Part shown: in pieces, positions 60,450 to 64,000 of the stretch
Position numbering within the stretch: the first letter of the stretch is position 1
How the letters are laid out: every line of letters starts with the position of its first letter
Assembly: GCF_009749465.1 (NCBI RefSeq)
Contig: NZ_WBIS01000001.1
Location: 434,001-498,000, forward strand
Direction of reading: 5' to 3'
Source: Agromyces terreus
GTDB lineage: Bacteria; Actinomycetota; Actinomycetes; Actinomycetales; Microbacteriaceae
Length of the DNA stretch: 64,000 nt
Made by a program: the position numbers and the translations under genes
Notes under the pieces: generated by a model
The model's database searches: none
What the model was told of the DNA's origin: nothing
Seen by the model: only the letters and a program-made list of their open reading frames with translations

Positions 60450-61802
60450 TCAGTCCCGTTGCGATCCGACCTCCTGGATGAACAAGGTCTGCGCCGCGAT
60501 CATGCGCTCGATCTCGCCGGGGTCGACGGATTCGTCCGAGGCGTGGATGCGGGACTGCGCCGTGTCCTCGGCGCCCCAGAGCACGATCGCACCGTCGGGG
60601 GCGACCTTCTTCAGCGACGCGACCAACGGGATCGACGCGCCGCTGCCGATCGACTCGACCGGCGCACCGTAGGCCGCGGTCAGCGCGTCGTTGGCCGCGA
60701 TGATCGCCGGGTGCCCTTCATCGACCGCGAACGGCTGGCCGACCTTGACCTTGGCGACCTCGACCTCGCAGTTCCAGGGGCGTTGCGACCGGAGGTGGGC
60801 CATCAGCGCGTCGAGCTGGGCGTCGCCGTCCGAGCCGGGGACGATGCGCATGGAGAGCTTCGCGGTCACCTCGGGCAGCAGGACGTTCGAGGCCTCGGCC
60901 GTGTTCGGCAGATCCATGCCGAGCACCGTCACCGACGGCTTCATCCAGATCCGGTCGGAGAGGGAGCCCGATCCGAGGAACTCGACCCCCGGCAGGATGG
61001 ACGAGCCGTCGCGGTAGACCTCCTCGTCCATGTCGGCGCCGGCCCAGGTCCCGCTGTCGACGCCCGGGATGACGGTGTCGCCGTTCTCGTCGTGGAGGGT
61101 GTCGAGGATGCGGATCATCGCGGTCATCGCATCGGGGGCCGCGCCGCCGAACATGCCGGAGTGCACGGGATTGGCGAGCGTGCGCACGGTGACCGTGCAC
61201 GCGACATCCCCGCGGAGGGCCGTCGTCAGGCCGGGGCGTCCGACGCGTTGCGGTCCGATGTCGCCGATCACGTAGGCGTCGGCGGCGAACAGGTCGGGGT
61301 TCGCCTCGACGAACGCCTCGAGATGCGAGATCGTCTCCTCCTCGCCCTCGACGAGGATCTTCACACGGCAGGGGCGATCGGGGCCGAGGAGCTTCAGCGT
61401 GCCGTAGTGGATGACGAGGCCGGACTTGTCGTCGGCCGCGCCTCGGCCGTAGATGCGGCCGTCGTCCTTCGTGACGGGCTCGAAGGGCTCGCTCGTCCAC
61501 CCCTGGCTCTTCGGCGCGGGCTGCACGTCGTAGTGGGCGTAGAGGAGCACGGTGGGGGAGCCCTCGGGGCCGGGCAGGTCGGCGTAGACGCACGGGTACC
61601 CGTCGGGCACGTCGAGCAGGCGAACGCCGGTCGCACCGGCGGCTTCGAACAGCTCGACCACGGCGGCGCCCATCGCGTGGACGGGCTCGGGGTCGAAGCC
61701 GGGGAACGCGACCGACGGGATGCGGACGAGCGTCTCGAGCCGCTCGATCACCTCGGGCATGAGCTCCGCGGCGGCCTCCTTGATCGACTGGGGGTCGGAC
61801 AT
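60450..61802 (-). CDS. M20 family dipeptidase/metallopeptidase
   Basis: 450 residues. It has two-zinc M20 chemistry: H in Y-A-H-Y-D-V-Q near residue 88, D in G-R-G-A-A-D-D-K near 120, E in E-G-E-E-E near 153, then D in the I-G-D-I-G strand and a terminal H in R-I-H-A-S-D-E. This is the CNDP-like dipeptidase group. GAGGAGGAAG precedes the ATG. 70 nt downstream of the Dcu transporter gene on the same strand. Confidence 0.92.
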   Translation of the reverse strand: MSDPQSIKEAAAELMPEVIERLETLVRIPSVAFPGFDPEPVHAMGAAVVELFEAAGATGVRLLDVPDGYPCVYADLPGPEGSPTVLLYAHYDVQPAPKSQGWTSEPFEPVTKDDGRIYGRGAADDKSGLVIHYGTLKLLGPDRPCRVKILVEGEEETISHLEAFVEANPDLFAADAYVIGDIGPQRVGRPGLTTALRGDVACTVTVRTLANPVHSGMFGGAAPDAMTAMIRILDTLHDENGDTVIPGVDSGTWAGADMDEEVYRDGSSILPGVEFLGSGSLSDRIWMKPSVTVLGMDLPNTAEASNVLLPEVTAKLSMRIVPGSDGDAQLDALMAHLRSQRPWNCEVEVAKVKVGQPFAVDEGHPAIIAANDALTAAYGAPVESIGSGASIPLVASLKKVAPDGAIVLWGAEDTAQSRIHASDESVDPGEIERMIAAQTLFIQEVGSQRD

Positions 61803-61872
61803 GTGCTTCCTCCTCTGTGGGGTGGGTCTGGGGAGTGCGCAGCCGAGGCGGCGCGCGCTCCGCTCGAACGGA

Positions 61873-63285
61873 TCAGGCCGGGATGAGGAGCTGGAAGACG
61901 AGGCCCGACAGCACGACCGCGACCCACGAGACGAGCATCGGGATCGTGAAGGAGTGCCAGACGGGCACCTGGGTGAGCTTGGTCGAACCGGTGAGGTCGG
62001 TCTCGACCGAGGCGATCTGGGAACCGTTCGCCGGGAAGAGCCAGACACCGATGAGTGATGGCCACATGGCCGTGATGACGCCCGGCCCGAGGCCCGCGGC
62101 GAGTGCGATCGGGATGAGGGTGTTCGTGGTCGCCGACTGGCTGGTCGTGAGGCCGGCGACGACGAACAGCGCGACCGCGAGCAGGAGCGGGTTGGCCTCG
62201 ATCATCGCGCCGAGCGGCTCGATGATCGTCTCCTGGTTCGCCGCGATGAACGTGTCGGCCATCCAGGCGATGCCGAAGAGCGCCACGGCGGCGACGAAGC
62301 CCGCCTTGAGGAGCGGCTGCTCCACGACCTTCGCGGGCTTGACCTTGCGGGCCAGGATGATCACGAGCGCCACGGTGAACATGATCATCTCGATGACGGT
62401 CGACATGCCGATCGGCACGGGTTCGCCCGACTCGTCGGGGAACGCGGGGCGGAGCGCCGGGAACAGGCCGAAGAGCACGATGAGCAGCGTGCCCGAGACG
62501 AAGATCCAGGCCGAGATCGCGCCGCCCTCGGGAACCGGGTGCTCGATGAGCTTCGGGCGGGCGGCGGGGGCGCCGTCGGCCGGGCCCGATCCGGCGGAGA
62601 CGCCGACCTTGGCCTCGTACTCGGCGCGGAGCACGGCCGGGACCTCGACGGTGCCCTCCTTGACCCGGGCGAGGAACACGGGGTCGTCGAGGAGGTCCTT
62701 GCCGATGCGCTGCTGCACCAGCGAGGTGACGACGCACGCGACGAGTGCGGCCGGGACGGTGATGAGCAGGATCTGCGGCAGCCCGAAACCGGTGCCGTCC
62801 ATGAGCACGAGATAGGCCGCCATCGCGGCCGAGACGGGGCTCGCGGTGATGCCGAGGCCCGAGGTGACCGTGGACGCCGCGAGTGCGCGCTCGGGCCGCT
62901 GCCCGTTGCGGTACGAGGTCTCGTAGATGACCGGGATGAGCGCGAAGAAGATGTTCGAGGTGCCCGAGAGCACCGTGAAGACGAACGCGACGATCGGCGC
63001 GACGTAGGTGAGCCGCTTCGGATTGCGCTGGATGATCTTCGACGCGATCGAGACGAGGTAGTCGATGCCGCCGGCCGCCTGCATCGCCGACGAGGCCGTG
63101 ATCACGGCGATGATGATGAAGAAGGCGTCGATCGGTATGGAACCGGGCGGAAGCTGGAAGCCGAACACCAGGATCACGGTGCCGACGACGCCCCAGAGGC
63201 CGAGCCCCAGACCGCCGGTGCGGACGCCCATCGCGATCGCCCCGATGACGACGATGCCCTGCAAGACCACGAGCGCGATCTCCAT
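61873..63285 (-). CDS. Anaerobic C4-dicarboxylate transporter (DcuA/DcuB family)
   Basis: 470 residues, about 12 hydrophobic helices. The N-terminal helix with G-I-V-V-I-G-A-I-A-M-G and T-S-G-L-G-I-T-A-S-P-V-S near residue 145 are Dcu-family landmarks. The family exchanges C4-dicarboxylates or aspartate with succinate. The 20-residue loop G-P-A-D-G-A-P-A near 250 is longer than in E. coli Dcu proteins. The start is set at 63285; a longer in-frame N-terminus is not conserved-looking. Transcribed with the dipeptidase. Confidence 0.88.
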   Translation of the reverse strand: MEIALVVLQGIVVIGAIAMGVRTGGLGLGLWGVVGTVILVFGFQLPPGSIPIDAFFIIIAVITASSAMQAAGGIDYLVSIASKIIQRNPKRLTYVAPIVAFVFTVLSGTSNIFFALIPVIYETSYRNGQRPERALAASTVTSGLGITASPVSAAMAAYLVLMDGTGFGLPQILLITVPAALVACVVTSLVQQRIGKDLLDDPVFLARVKEGTVEVPAVLRAEYEAKVGVSAGSGPADGAPAARPKLIEHPVPEGGAISAWIFVSGTLLIVLFGLFPALRPAFPDESGEPVPIGMSTVIEMIMFTVALVIILARKVKPAKVVEQPLLKAGFVAAVALFGIAWMADTFIAANQETIIEPLGAMIEANPLLLAVALFVVAGLTTSQSATTNTLIPIALAAGLGPGVITAMWPSLIGVWLFPANGSQIASVETDLTGSTKLTQVPVWHSFTIPMLVSWVAVVLSGLVFQLLIPA

Positions 63286-63342
63286 CGCAACCCCCCAGTT
63301 CGACGATGCCCCGACAGGACCGCCCCCATCGGCGGTCGCTGC

Positions 63343-63372
63343 ACTGTATCGCCGTTCGACGGCCGCAGACAA
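63343..63372 (-). promoter_or_regulatory. Promoter of the Dcu-dipeptidase operon
   Basis: On the minus strand TTGTCT (63372-63367), an 18-bp spacer and TACAGT (63348-63343), a good sigma-70-type pair. The leader is about 50 nt. Confidence 0.55.
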
Positions 63373-63432
63373 GGAGGCGCGCGCGGGGCATCCGACGTGT
63401 CGCGGCGAGGGTCGGGCGGATGCCGCGGGTCG

Positions 63433-64000
63433 CTACGAGTCGTTGCCGAGCGCCGTCAGCACGCGCGGCGCCGCGCCGCCGAGGTTCCAGGTCTCGGCGA
63501 AGCGCCCGAACGCGTCGAGCGCCGCATCGTCGAGCGGGCGGATGCTCGCGTCGAACGCGGGGAACCGGAGGTCGCGCACGACTTCGACGACGGTCGGGGC
63601 GACGTCGAGGTAGGCGGCGGCGTCGGTGATGCGCGCCCGCATGGTCGCGGACAGCGCCGTCGACGGATCGGCCGCGGCCGCCCGGATGCCGTCGAGGTCG
63701 ACGAAATCGCGCAGCAGGCTCGCGGCGGTCTTCTCGCCGATGCCCTTGACCCCCGGCAGGCCGTCGGATGCATCGCCGCGGAGCGCGGCGAAGTCGGCGT
63801 ACTGCTCGGGGAGCACGCCGTACCGGCCCACCACGGAGGCGTCGGTCAGCACCTCGAGCTTGCTCATGCCGCGCGCGGTATAGATCACGCGGACGCCGTG
63901 GGCGTCGTCGACGAGCTGGAAGAGGTCGCGGTCGCCGGTGACCACGTCGACCGGGACGCCCGCCCCGGTCGCCAGGCTGCCGATCACGTCGTCGGCCTCG
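63433..64000 (-). CDS. 5'-3' exonuclease (Pol I N-terminal domain type), C-terminal part
   Basis: The frame is open to the window edge, so the N-terminus is missing; about 188 residues remain. It starts E-A-D-D-V-I-G-S, then V-D-V-V-T-G-D-R-D-L-F-Q-L-V. The helix-hairpin-helix region is G-D-A-S-D-G-L-P-G-V-K-G-I-G-E-K-T-A. It matches a stand-alone flap/5' exonuclease rather than full PolA, since the frame stops at 63433 without a polymerase domain. Confidence 0.9.
   Translation of the reverse strand, partial: EADDVIGSLATGAGVPVDVVTGDRDLFQLVDDAHGVRVIYTARGMSKLEVLTDASVVGRYGVLPEQYADFAALRGDASDGLPGVKGIGEKTAASLLRDFVDLDGIRAAAADPSTALSATMRARITDAAAYLDVAPTVVEVVRDLRFPAFDASIRPLDDAALDAFGRFAETWNLGGAAPRVLTALGNDS

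Overview
The window is a very high-GC bacterial chromosome segment. Codon use, the many GTG starts, the recurrent word gcatccg/ggatgcc, and families such as DUF3039, DUF7144, HelR-type RNA-polymerase motors and an actinobacterial-type tmRNA point to an actinomycete of the Microbacteriaceae (Agromyces/Microbacterium-like). The genus is an impression, not a result. Most of the window is core or lineage-typical; one stretch, about 47.6-57.4 kb, is a genomic island.

Layout: 1-0.9 kb, end of a secreted beta-helix protein. 1-9.5 kb, single enzymes: AI-2E transporter, HelR with a rifamycin-associated palindrome, SDR, ClbS-like protein, nitrilase, methyltransferase, a frameshifted GNAT, aminotransferase. 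9.7-11.6 kb, membrane HtrA protease. 11.7-20.1 kb, a cell-wall glycopolymer locus: two GT2 enzymes, a CDP-alcohol phosphotransferase, a CDP-glycerol-type polymerase, a TagGH-like ABC exporter and a sugar/alcohol nucleotidyltransferase. 20.3-23.9 kb, a second ABC exporter. 24-28.9 kb, pncB, murI-rph-rdgB and a CDF transporter. 28.9-32.4 kb, DedA, iron-regulated heme oxygenase, flavin enzymes and tRNA-Leu. 32.5-37.2 kb, a Tad pilus/secretion operon. 38.5-43.4 kb, prfB, ftsE-ftsX, smpB and a phosphatase. 43.4-47 kb, GT4 and a GH92 mannosidase. 47.25-47.62 kb, tmRNA. 57.5-64 kb, DUF1653, LLM oxidoreductase, hisN-like phosphatase, tRNA-Lys, DUF7144, M20 dipeptidase, Dcu transporter and a partial 5'-3' exonuclease.

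The main find is the island inserted at the 3' end of the tmRNA gene. A perfect 41-bp direct repeat that begins in the tmRNA T-arm flanks it (47601-47641 and 57392-57432). Inside are a decayed tyrosine integrase beside the left repeat, a GlxA-type regulator, a roughly 1,870-residue DUF11-repeat surface protein with an LPPTG anchor, two frameshifted small genes and a shortened membrane protein. The island carries its own hairpin directly after the reconstituted tmRNA; the presumed native terminator now lies beyond the right repeat. The mobility gene is broken, so the island looks fixed and eroding.

A second theme is transcription signals. More than a dozen unrelated genes have a TAnnnT -10 hexamer ending 6-9 nt before the start codon and no Shine-Dalgarno sequence, so many mRNAs here are probably leaderless. 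This pattern was used to choose several start codons.
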